From a virus, in IMG/VR virus record IMGVR_UViG_3300047274_000085, positions 1 through 20,831 of that record: a stretch of 20,831 nucleotides of DNA, one strand, 5' to 3'. The notes under the pieces were generated by a model that saw nothing but the letters and a program-made list of their open reading frames with translations, ran no database searches and was not told the DNA's origin. The stretch's first letter is position 1, and every line of letters begins with the position of its first letter. This document shows, piece by piece, positions 1 to 6,697 of this stretch. Made by a program: the position numbers and the translations under genes.

Positions 1-1182
1 CTTAAGAGTAATACCGGTCCTTGATAGTCTATCTCTTGGTCTATGAATAACAGGTCCTATATTTTGTAAATTGTTTTTAGTAATCCTGTGATAATTTTTC
101 TTTCGATCATTTCCAAAGTATCCAGTGTCGATATAGTAGAAATCTCTCCCAGTTGCCCAACATTCTTTAATCTGCTTTCTCTTTCCGAGCCCTCTGAGAG
201 CTACCGGAGTCATTGATGTTGCAGTCTTGTCCCAAAGAGTGATCTGGCCACCCACGCCCATAATAAAATTTTCAAGTACTGGATCATATTTGGCATTTTT
301 TTGAATATGCTTTTCTCCTATGTCGCCTTCATTTACTGCGGCAACTACTTTGTTAGTATTAATCATTTCAATTTCCTTAAATATATCCGCCTTTGTAATT
401 TGATAATACTGTCCTGCCGGATCAACTCTATATTGTATTAATTTATCAACTATGTTTTTAATTTCTTCTGGAAGATATAAAAACTTTTTATCTCTCGATG
501 CTACTGTAACGTCTTCTTCGTAGAGTAATTTCTCCCTCTCCCAGTTCGCACCGTACTCACAATGAAAATAATTTTCAAACCAAGGGCCGCCTTCAGTATA
601 GTGTATAGCTTTAGGTTTTCCATTCTCTGGTTCTTTATACCAGTTTACTAACCAGTTCCACTCGTGACTTATGGAACCTATCTCTTCATCCTTAAGCCAT
701 TGAAATCTGTGTAAGAACGCACCAGTTTCACTGTTGACTAACTCCGGCGTGACTACACTATTCGACGGGTGGCCGCAGTTCCATAGGATCATCGATGACC
801 AATTCTTTCTTGGGTATAGGTGTTGACTCTTACCATCCATCTTAACGGTATTCGTTGGATTATAGTCATGTTGCACAACCATCACAGCATACTGATCATC
901 GGCAAGATTGAATAATTCTTTGATATCTGCTTGCCACAAAAAGTCACAGTCTACAAATACTGCCCAACCTTTGTAATCGGTGAGATGGGGAACTAAGAAT
1001 CTACTAAAAGTGAATTCAGTAGATCCTAGAGAATCTTCGGGTCTCCAGTAGATATTTTTATCCCTTAATTCAGGTAACTTTAAAGGAATAACTTCAGCAT
1101 GTGGCTGATGCCTTAATATACTATGTCTGCATATTTGGTATGCGATATCTTCTCTCGAGTCGTAGCCTACAAATACTTTCAT
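1..1182 (-). CDS. Glycosyltransferase with extra C-terminal domain (3' end cut by window edge)
   Basis: The frame is open for 394 codons from ATG 1182 to the window edge, so the C-terminus is missing. Residues 1-85 read as a nucleotide-diphospho-sugar transferase: a beta-strand start (MKVFVGYDSRED), then a hydrophobic strand ending in VFVDCDFLW with a DxD metal/sugar-nucleotide motif at D78-D80. This resembles family-8-like enzymes. The catalytic part probably runs to about residue 250 (aromatic-rich, YTEGGPWFENY). After about residue 275 a second segment begins, with MGVGGQITLWDK and then FYYIDTGYFGN, which I do not recognise as part of a glycosyltransferase. The start overlaps the stop of the upstream nucleotidyltransferase-cupin gene by four bases (ATGA), so the two are probably translated together. 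The likely role is modifying a phage or host surface glycan, with transcription from the late promoter ahead of its partner. Donor and acceptor cannot be told. The enzyme class is fairly sure; the role is inferred. Confidence 0.75.
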   Translation of the reverse strand, partial: MKVFVGYDSREDIAYQICRHSILRHQPHAEVIPLKLPELRDKNIYWRPEDSLGSTEFTFSRFLVPHLTDYKGWAVFVDCDFLWQADIKELFNLADDQYAVMVVQHDYNPTNTVKMDGKSQHLYPRKNWSSMILWNCGHPSNSVVTPELVNSETGAFLHRFQWLKDEEIGSISHEWNWLVNWYKEPENGKPKAIHYTEGGPWFENYFHCEYGANWEREKLLYEEDVTVASRDKKFLYLPEEIKNIVDKLIQYRVDPAGQYYQITKADIFKEIEMINTNKVVAAVNEGDIGEKHIQKNAKYDPVLENFIMGVGGQITLWDKTATSMTPVALRGLGKRKQIKECWATGRDFYYIDTGYFGNDRKKNYHRITKNNLQNIGPVIHRPRDRLSRTGITLK

Positions 1183-1925
1183 CGTCTTTCTATGTCCTCT
1201 TCCACACACTCAGAGCCGTGTTGTACTTCTAAAATATGACACGGAGTAGTTCCGGTATTGTATGCTCTATGCCAAACTTCTATGCCAATGTCATAACTGC
1301 TGTTTGTTGAGATCTTTACGTTATTTTTTGATCCCAGGTATTCAGTTTCAACATTTATAGTTCCACTTAATACGTGCCAGTGTTCTGATCTTTTAAAATG
1401 CCGTTGCATACTTAAACTCTGTCCAGGCATGACGACCAGCTCTTTTACCTTGTAAACTTTATGGTCATCTAGAACACGCCAGTAACCCCACGATCTTTCC
1501 GTCTTTGGTTCTTTCCATTCTTGCAAGATCCAACTACTAGAATTTTTCTTATCTTCGCCGCCGACGCCAAAAACAAATTCTACATCTTCAAATACCATCT
1601 CCGGTATATTGTCTTTTGTTCGGTCACCGCCGTTAGCAAATATTATTTGATGATTAGGAAAAATATCTTTGACCTTGCGGATAGCATCAACGGCTGTACC
1701 ATCATCATCGTTAAAGTTGATGACTCTATCTACACAATGTAGTTCCCCAATGATAGTAGCTCGCTCTCCCCAAGGTAAGAAAGGCCTACCTTTTTTACGG
1801 GTAAGCCAATCGTTTGAATTTATACCAACAATTAATTTATCGCCAAGTTCTCTTGCAGAGCGAAGATATGCTATGTGTCCAGAATGTAACGGATCAAAAC
1901 CACCAGTAACTAAAACTATTTTCAT
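1179..1925 (-). CDS. Nucleotidyltransferase-cupin fusion (cytidylyltransferase-like + ManC-type isomerase-like domain)
   Basis: A 248-aa two-domain protein. Residues 1-135 are a cytidylyltransferase-like nucleotidyltransferase: TGGFDPLHSGH at 7-17 carries the HxGH motif (H14, H17), followed by NGGDRTK at 98-104 and SSSWI at 129-133. Such enzymes join a nucleotide to a phosphorylated sugar or alcohol. Residues about 145-248 are a cupin like the C-terminal part of type II mannose-6-phosphate isomerase/ManC, with PGQSLSMQRH at 167-176, EHWHVLSGT at 181-189 and a closing ILEVQHGS..EEDIERR. The fusion suggests one protein making or epimerising an activated sugar for the glycosyltransferase that follows with a four-base overlap. 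The ATG lies five bases after a late -10 box, with no Shine-Dalgarno sequence in between. The domains are clear; the substrate is unknown. Confidence 0.85.
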   Translation of the reverse strand: MKIVLVTGGFDPLHSGHIAYLRSARELGDKLIVGINSNDWLTRKKGRPFLPWGERATIIGELHCVDRVINFNDDDGTAVDAIRKVKDIFPNHQIIFANGGDRTKDNIPEMVFEDVEFVFGVGGEDKKNSSSWILQEWKEPKTERSWGYWRVLDDHKVYKVKELVVMPGQSLSMQRHFKRSEHWHVLSGTINVETEYLGSKNNVKISTNSSYDIGIEVWHRAYNTGTTPCHILEVQHGSECVEEDIERR

Positions 1926-1930
1926 AGTCG

Positions 1931-1937
1931 TATTTAC
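1931..1937 (-). promoter_or_regulatory. Late -10 box GTAAATA for nucleotidyltransferase-cupin gene
   Basis: On the minus strand GTAAATA is followed by CGACT and then the ATG. The box contains the TAA stop of uvsY (1934-1936). With the T4 late spacing, transcription would start on the A of the ATG. Confidence 0.55.
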
Positions 1938-2389
1938 AAGGTAGCATCCTCCATTCCGGCAACTCTGAGCTTGACAATATTAGTGAGTTGCCACTGCTTT
2001 TGGTCAAGTGCTTTAGTAATACCTAGCCACTTGTTCCTAAGCAGAGCAAATTCATTGATGATTTTTTCAAAATCGACTACATCAGACTCGCCTTCTACAA
2101 ACTTTTCACAGTCTCTAGAACTTAAAGCTCGTTGGTAGTTTTCAAGATACTTTCGAAAGAATTGACTCTTAAGCCTACGCAATTCGATGTTCAAATACTC
2201 TAAAATAGCTTCAATCTCTTGAAGTTGATTAAAGCGTTGTTCTACAACACCCGGCATACTAGCCGCGGCTTTTTCAATATTACCCGTTATACGGCATTCA
2301 CTTCTCGCGGCCTGTAATTCAGCCTCATAGTATGCTACAGCGTCTGGGATATGCGAGATATCCTTAGAAATTTTAGTGTACCAGCTCAT
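1934..2389 (-). CDS. uvsY: UvsY-like recombination mediator
   Basis: A 151-aa, mostly helical, charged protein close in length to T4 UvsY (137 aa). It lies downstream of the uvsX recombinase, with one small gene between, as the pair lies in many T4-like phages. The C-terminal segment (KALDQKQWQLTNIVKLRVAG) resembles the end of T4 UvsY, where a short helix that includes a run like TFQIKNAIDW closes the protein. UvsY loads UvsX onto gp32-coated single-stranded DNA and forms oligomeric rings. A central region with LEYLNIELRRLKSQFFRKYLE could form coiled coil. The start lies three bases after the stop of the 82-aa gene. Upstream bases are purine-rich (GACGAAGAT) but contain no strong Shine-Dalgarno, suggesting coupled translation. 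The assignment rests on context plus weak similarity. Confidence 0.72.
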   Translation of the reverse strand: MSWYTKISKDISHIPDAVAYYEAELQAARSECRITGNIEKAAASMPGVVEQRFNQLQEIEAILEYLNIELRRLKSQFFRKYLENYQRALSSRDCEKFVEGESDVVDFEKIINEFALLRNKWLGITKALDQKQWQLTNIVKLRVAGMEDATL

Positions 2390-2392
2390 TGA

Positions 2393-2641
2393 TTAATCTT
2401 CGTCTTGATCGTAATCCCAATTGTCTTCTTCGTACTCGTCCTCAACTGCATCTTCATCTAGATAAAATTCAATGGCATCATCTAAAGTTTCATCAAATCC
2501 AGTTGCAGACTCTAATGTCTTGTCGCTAATTCCGTGATCGGCTAGCAGGTCAACATAGCGTTCTGCTACTGCATCTAAAACTTTTTTATCTACATATTCT
2601 TTGAACAACATCCAGATATCAGCAATTTGATTTTCATTCAT
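2393..2641 (-). CDS. Small acidic protein between uvsX and uvsY
   Basis: An 82-aa protein. The N-terminal 55 residues look helical (IWMLFKEYVDKKVLDAVAERYVDLLADHG) and the tail is extremely acidic (about residues 63-82, almost all D/E with a few aromatics). Its first codons overlap the end of uvsX by eight bases, and a GGAGAG site lies about 11 bases upstream inside uvsX, so it should be made together with UvsX and UvsY. The acidic tail resembles a DNA mimic or a tail binding a basic surface, much as gp32 uses its acidic C-terminus. A role in recombination or replication is inference from position only. I recognise no named family, although similar small proteins lie beside uvsX in related marine phages. 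Confidence 0.8.
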   Translation of the reverse strand: MNENQIADIWMLFKEYVDKKVLDAVAERYVDLLADHGISDKTLESATGFDETLDDAIEFYLDEDAVEDEYEEDNWDYDQDED

Positions 2642-3701
2642 GATCTACAATCTCTCCAGTTTCGAGGTCAATGTTAGATAATTGTACTTGAGGATTCTTA
2701 GCAAAGTCTACCATGACTTTGTCCAAACAACCACCTTCGTTACGCTCCCATTCTTTACGATAGAATTTGAGTTCTTCTGACCCTGCGTATTTAAGTCGAT
2801 TGCCATCTTTTTGTAAGAAACCTTTTGCTTCAAACAGGTCAACACATCCACTGTATGGATTCATGCCTGTTTCATAAGGAATCTTAACCTGCACTGATTC
2901 AAAAGGTTTAGCGTAACGTGTCTTCATGATTTTACATGCGGCACGGATACCTTTAACTTCTGAAATCTTGTTGCCATCTTCGTCTTCCTTCAACTTCAAT
3001 TTCTTCATTGCAACCACGATAGAAGAAGCGTAAATGAATCCTTGTCCTCCGGAGATTTTGTCGTCAGGATCGAACATATCCTGGCTCGCGTATGTATGAT
3101 TTGTTGCCACCAAACCCACATTAGCACTACCAAACATATTAACACAGTTGCGCACCAGAGCTGTAAGCGCCTTTGGTTTTCTACCCATATCACCTTTTAG
3201 ATCTCCTGCTTCAAATTGATTAACATCTGTCGGTGTTAACAACATACCAAGTGAGTCAATTACAAACAAGACCTTTGGTCTGTCTTCCATTGCCTTGTAT
3301 TCTTTCATAAACTCATTGATAGTTTTAGCAACATCGTCAATCATTGCCATGTTGAGCTTAAGAAGCTTGTCTTCGGCAGTATCTACACCAAGTGCGTGTA
3401 GCCATGCTTCATCTAATGCGTTTTCTGAATCGATAAGAACAACATAGATTCCTTGTTCCTGTGCGTGTCTAACTAGATTACCTGAACAGATATACGATTT
3501 ACCTGCACCAGATTCGCCAGCAAACACAGTTACCTTGCCTAGTGGGACACCTTTATGAAAGTCACCGCTGATAAGATAATTTAATGCGTAGTTTCCAGTT
3601 GAAACCCAATCAGTAGGATCTTGGAAGCCGACGCTAAGTCCGTCAATACTTTTTGTTAATGTTTTTCTAAATTTTGATAAGTCAAATGCCTTTGTAGCCA
3701 T
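2634..3701 (-). CDS. uvsX: UvsX RecA-like recombinase
   Basis: A 355-aa RecA/UvsX-family strand-exchange ATPase (T4 UvsX is 391 aa). The Walker A motif GESGAGKS is at residues 62-69, the Walker B strand VLFVIDS at 144-150, and NHTYAS and a DDKISGGQG loop near 201-221 fit the DNA-binding and ATP-sensing loops. It forms filaments on single-stranded DNA, drives strand invasion for recombination-dependent replication and repair, and works with gp32 (upstream) and UvsY (downstream). I chose the ATG at 3701 because AAAGGA lies seven bases before it and the protein then begins MATKAFDLSKF. A longer GTG-started reading from 3734 would begin inside a hairpin. The gene ends in an eight-base overlap with the small acidic gene. 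Confidence 0.95.
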   Translation of the reverse strand: MATKAFDLSKFRKTLTKSIDGLSVGFQDPTDWVSTGNYALNYLISGDFHKGVPLGKVTVFAGESGAGKSYICSGNLVRHAQEQGIYVVLIDSENALDEAWLHALGVDTAEDKLLKLNMAMIDDVAKTINEFMKEYKAMEDRPKVLFVIDSLGMLLTPTDVNQFEAGDLKGDMGRKPKALTALVRNCVNMFGSANVGLVATNHTYASQDMFDPDDKISGGQGFIYASSIVVAMKKLKLKEDEDGNKISEVKGIRAACKIMKTRYAKPFESVQVKIPYETGMNPYSGCVDLFEAKGFLQKDGNRLKYAGSEELKFYRKEWERNEGGCLDKVMVDFAKNPQVQLSNIDLETGEIVDHE

Positions 3702-3722
3702 AATAATTCCTTTAGTAGATAC

Positions 3723-3747
3723 GAATGAGGGCACGAGGCCCCCATTC
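3723..3747 (-). promoter_or_regulatory. Intercistronic hairpin between gp32 and uvsX genes
   Basis: A ten-base inverted repeat (gaatgagggc / gcccccattc, one G-T wobble on the minus-strand RNA) surrounds a five-base loop. It lies 11 bases after the gp32 stop and 21 bases before the uvsX ATG. No T-run follows it on the minus strand, so it is unlikely to be a full terminator. It may instead slow ribosomes or RNases, or adjust the gp32-to-uvsX transcript ratio. Confidence 0.55.
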
Positions 3748-3758
3748 TATTTTAGTGC

Positions 3759-4742
3759 TTACTGCTTACGATTACGAATCATAGCAAGGATGTCTTCTGC
3801 TCGGCCGCTACTAGTAGCCTTAGAATCATCTTGCTTAGGTTCTGCCGCAGGTGCTGCCTTTGCAGGCTCTTCCCACGGAGCATCTTCCTCGTCAGCAACC
3901 GCTGCCTTGGCTACGACTTTTGGTGCAGTGTTTGGGTCACCAGTTGCCGCGCCCATGCCAGAAGGCTTAAAGTATTGACCCCAACGATCCATATCAAATG
4001 CTTCACCGTCTACAGACGCTTCGAACATTTCTTTGATCACTTTGAGCTCAACATCAGTTGGCTTCTTAGGTAGGTAATCTTTAAGATTGAACAGTCCGTG
4101 TGCTTGGACTGCGGCAGATTCTGCATCGTCTAATGGACGAGTACGACGGCTCCACTTTGAAGTAGAGTAGTCAGCATAACCGCCTTTTGAAGTTTTGATT
4201 AGTTTAAAGTCAACGCCATTGACTGTGTCTGTTGGCAGATCATCCATTTCAGGATCAAGCAGAGCACTCTTGATCAATTGGAAAATTTGAGGTCCGATGA
4301 TAAATCTACGGATTGGATTTTCTGGATGTTCAGTTTCTTTTAGACCGTCTTCTACGACAAATCCTTGGAAAATGTATGAACGCTTTTTCCAATATTTACG
4401 ACCCATGTCTTCTAGACTAGGATCTTTGAACCAGCCACGTACTTCTGAAAGGATTGGACAAGTTTCACCATACATCTCCATGCAAGGAACGTTAACGATC
4501 ACTTGTTTAGAGTCAGTAGAACCTTTTACTCCAGCGAAAGGCAATTTGATCATTGCACGTTCGACCCAGAAAAAAGTATTGTCGGGATTTCCGTCTGGAA
4601 GAAAACGGACTGTTGATTCGGAACCTTCTTTTAAGTTCCAGAAGGGGTAAATTGAATTATCACCACCTGTTTTGTTACCATCGCCTGTTGCACGGCCTTC
4701 TTGTTCTTTTAGTTTTGCACGAATTTCAGCTAAAGATGCCAT
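3759..4742 (-). CDS. gp32: Single-stranded DNA-binding protein gp32
   Basis: A 327-aa homologue of T4 gp32 (301 aa). The N-terminus (MASLAEIRAKLKEQE) is the basic helix used for cooperative binding, a core of aromatic and basic residues follows (SIYPFWNLKEG, KYWKKRSYIFQGFVV, RFIIGPQIFQLIKS), and the C-terminus is acidic and A/P-rich (about residues 282-313), the part that recruits partner proteins in T4. It coats single-stranded DNA during replication, recombination and repair. The zinc site is altered: C87 and C95 remain, but the next position of the T4 CPxC pair is leucine (CPIL) and no histidine is seen at the usual place. The start has AGGAGA eight bases upstream. A structured leader (4743-4852) precedes it, and UvsX, the acidic protein and UvsY follow. 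Confidence 0.93.
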   Translation of the reverse strand: MASLAEIRAKLKEQEGRATGDGNKTGGDNSIYPFWNLKEGSESTVRFLPDGNPDNTFFWVERAMIKLPFAGVKGSTDSKQVIVNVPCMEMYGETCPILSEVRGWFKDPSLEDMGRKYWKKRSYIFQGFVVEDGLKETEHPENPIRRFIIGPQIFQLIKSALLDPEMDDLPTDTVNGVDFKLIKTSKGGYADYSTSKWSRRTRPLDDAESAAVQAHGLFNLKDYLPKKPTDVELKVIKEMFEASVDGEAFDMDRWGQYFKPSGMGAATGDPNTAPKVVAKAAVADEEDAPWEEPAKAAPAAEPKQDDSKATSSGRAEDILAMIRNRKQ

Positions 4743-4790
4743 AATATTTCTCCTATTGTTAGCCTAATTTAATTTTAGTTTGCCTTTAGT

Positions 4791-4815
4791 TTGTTTTAGG
4801 ACCTTCCTAAAACAA
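4791..4815. terminator. Perfect 10-bp inverted repeat in spacer upstream of gp32
   Basis: ttgttttagg and cctaaaacaa pair perfectly around a five-base loop (acctt). It abuts the next hairpin by one shared base. It could act as a back-up terminator or as part of the gp32 leader structure. Confidence 0.55.
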
Positions 4816-4846
4816 AAAACGCATACGTTGTATTGTATGCGTTTTT
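4815..4846. terminator. Bidirectional terminator-like hairpin
   Basis: A 12-bp perfect inverted repeat (aaaaacgcatac / gtatgcgttttt) with an eight-base loop. T-runs close the stem on both strands, so it looks like a Rho-independent terminator readable either way. On the minus strand it would end transcripts of the 598-aa gene (stop at 4888). It also sits exactly where a transcript from the late box at 4846-4852 would begin. Confidence 0.7.
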
Positions 4847-4853
4847 ATTTATG
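4846..4853 (-). promoter_or_regulatory. Possible late -10 box CATAAATA upstream of gp32
   Basis: CATAAATA on the minus strand matches the late box found at other genes here. The predicted start is near 4840, inside the hairpin stem, giving a leader of about 98 bases for gp32. A smaller inverted repeat (gcaaga / tcttgc, 4857-4873) lies just before it. The match may be fortuitous in AT-rich spacer. Confidence 0.35.
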
Positions 4854-4887
4854 TTTGCAAGAAGAAATCTTGCCTAAATGTGACTTA

Positions 4888-6684
4888 TTATGCCAAACCG
4901 GCTAGTTTTTTGATTCTATAGCTTTCAGTCATAGATACTAGGTTCTGCATAATGCCATGTGCATGGCGTACAGCATCTTCTCCAAATTTCTTCTCAACTG
5001 CTAGAAGTACACCGGTTTCGCCTTTGGGGAAGTTTCCAGTCTCTCGGTCAAACATACTGCTCACAAATTCTGAAAGCTCATCTTTTGGTTGTTCTTCTTG
5101 GCCAAAGAAATCTTCAATCTGTAGACCGGCTTGGGTCATAGCATCTTGTAGAGTGATTTCTTTTTCACCAAACTTAAACTTATCGCCAGGTTTCATTCCT
5201 GCGGCTTTGGCTCTTTGTACTGCCTGAGCAAATGCATTGCCTTCTCTTTCGATGCTAGCAGTAACCGGCTGTTCTGCAGGTGCTGGCTCTGCCGCGGCAG
5301 GTTCTTCAGCTGGTAGTTCTTCAGCGAATCCTAATTCACTAGCGATATCCGTTCCTCTTTCTTCATCTTTGATTTTGATATAATCTTTGATAACATTTCT
5401 TGCATCGGATTCCGGATTTACATCTGCCAATTCTCTGAATATATCAGACAACTCTTCATCATTAATTAGACCACTCAATGATTCAATAGCGTTCGTGCCA
5501 TCAGTACCCACTGGCAACTCTTCGGCCATGATCTCTTTGAGCTTTTCAATGGCTGTTGAGTTATCACCACCTTTAAACAATGCTCCCGACGATTCACCAA
5601 CTAGTTGATCTAAGAAATATTCATAGTTTTGTAACTCGCTAATTTCTCTAGCCACTGTGTCTTGAACATCTTCACTTTGTGTGGATAATAAATCTTGCGG
5701 GTTCAATTCTTTAACGGGCAATTCACTTTCGTCAACTAACTTATAGATATAAGGAAAAACATTTTTTAGTTCTTCGTTAAATGTTCTAATCGTTAGTCTA
5801 TCAATCCAATCGTTCATTACGTCTTCTGGAATTTCTCTAGACTCTTTGTTTTCAAAAGATTCTGCAAAACTCTGATAGTAGTTTTGATTTTGTAGACCGT
5901 GTATTTCTTTTTTGACTTGATCAATACGCTCTAAAACTTTTGTATGGATACTACCCATTGTTTCAGAAACCATATTGTTACGCTCAACATAACCTTTAAA
6001 CATTCTTAGCTTTGATAATTCTTCGCTGAGCCCAATAATGTGTTCTCCGATAGCATCATAACTGTTGCCGCCATTGGCCACGTGTCTAGCTAGGGCTCTA
6101 GCACCATTTAAGTGCTTATATGGATAGCGGAATCTTTCACCTTGAGAATTTTCAATATAGATGCTCTCAATGTGTTGTGTTCTTCCCGCTGGAAGGTTAT
6201 AGTTTACGGGTTGACTATGCTTAACGATAAGTTTAGCTTCACCAAGATCTTGGTAGCTGGTCTTGCTAGTTCCCCATAATTTACTTTCTGTCATTTGTGG
6301 TTCTCCGTTCCGTTTAGCTAAGAACTGATAATCTCTTTTATCTAAGTTACTCTTTGATATATCACGAGTTTGAAAATTCAACAAATTTTGTTTAGCAAAT
6401 TCGCGTAGTTCTCTTAAAAAATTAAACCAAGATGCTTTTGTTCCGCTAGTTTGATTTTCAACAATGTCGTTGCTATACATAACAACAAGACCGTCTTCTT
6501 CAGATAAACTAACAGAAATAGTTCCAAGCGCATTTCCGTTTTTAGAAAAATCAAACTCAAAAAATCTAGCTAGATTAGGTTCATCTGTGACTTTGCTTTC
6601 TGCATCGCCAAGCTGGATTTTAGAAAATTGTGTTCTAATTTTTCCGAATAATTCTTCCGCAATGATATCAAGGTTTTTATTCAT
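4888..6684 (-). CDS. Conserved phage protein of unknown function, 598 aa
   Basis: I do not recognise a named family, although proteins of this style occur in marine T4-like phages. The N-terminal 240 residues look like a folded alpha/beta part (RFFEFDFSKNG, LVVMYSND, a charged RTQHIESIYIEN strand, RYPYKHLNGARALARHV). Residues 240-450 are helical and charged, and an A/E/P linker (AEELPAEEPAAAEPAPAEQP, about 454-473) leads to a C-terminal part of about 125 residues (GMKPGDKFKFGEKEITLQDAM). The protein starts MNKNLDIIAE; residues 8-10 (IAE) fit the [L/I]xE prohead-protease rule, but this may be chance. The ATG is five bases after the GATAAATA box that overlaps the gp17 stop, so late expression is likely. 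A terminator-like hairpin follows. A structural or head-assembly role is only inference. Confidence 0.85.
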   Translation of the reverse strand: MNKNLDIIAEELFGKIRTQFSKIQLGDAESKVTDEPNLARFFEFDFSKNGNALGTISVSLSEEDGLVVMYSNDIVENQTSGTKASWFNFLRELREFAKQNLLNFQTRDISKSNLDKRDYQFLAKRNGEPQMTESKLWGTSKTSYQDLGEAKLIVKHSQPVNYNLPAGRTQHIESIYIENSQGERFRYPYKHLNGARALARHVANGGNSYDAIGEHIIGLSEELSKLRMFKGYVERNNMVSETMGSIHTKVLERIDQVKKEIHGLQNQNYYQSFAESFENKESREIPEDVMNDWIDRLTIRTFNEELKNVFPYIYKLVDESELPVKELNPQDLLSTQSEDVQDTVAREISELQNYEYFLDQLVGESSGALFKGGDNSTAIEKLKEIMAEELPVGTDGTNAIESLSGLINDEELSDIFRELADVNPESDARNVIKDYIKIKDEERGTDIASELGFAEELPAEEPAAAEPAPAEQPVTASIEREGNAFAQAVQRAKAAGMKPGDKFKFGEKEITLQDAMTQAGLQIEDFFGQEEQPKDELSEFVSSMFDRETGNFPKGETGVLLAVEKKFGEDAVRHAHGIMQNLVSMTESYRIKKLAGLA

Positions 6685-6689
6685 ACGTG

Positions 6690-6697
6690 TATTTATC
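6690..6697 (-). promoter_or_regulatory. Late -10 box GATAAATA for the 598-aa gene
   Basis: GATAAATA, then CACGT, then ATG 6684, on the minus strand. The box includes the TAA stop of gp17 (6693-6695). T4-type spacing predicts a leaderless transcript. Confidence 0.6.

Noticed and set aside
1521-1944. Plus-strand open frames opposite the nucleotidyltransferase-cupin gene
   Set aside because: Shadows of a clearly conserved minus-strand gene with no start signals.
3702-3734. GTG start at 3734 for uvsX
   Set aside because: It falls within a hairpin and has no ribosome site, whereas ATG 3701 has AAAGGA at the right distance.
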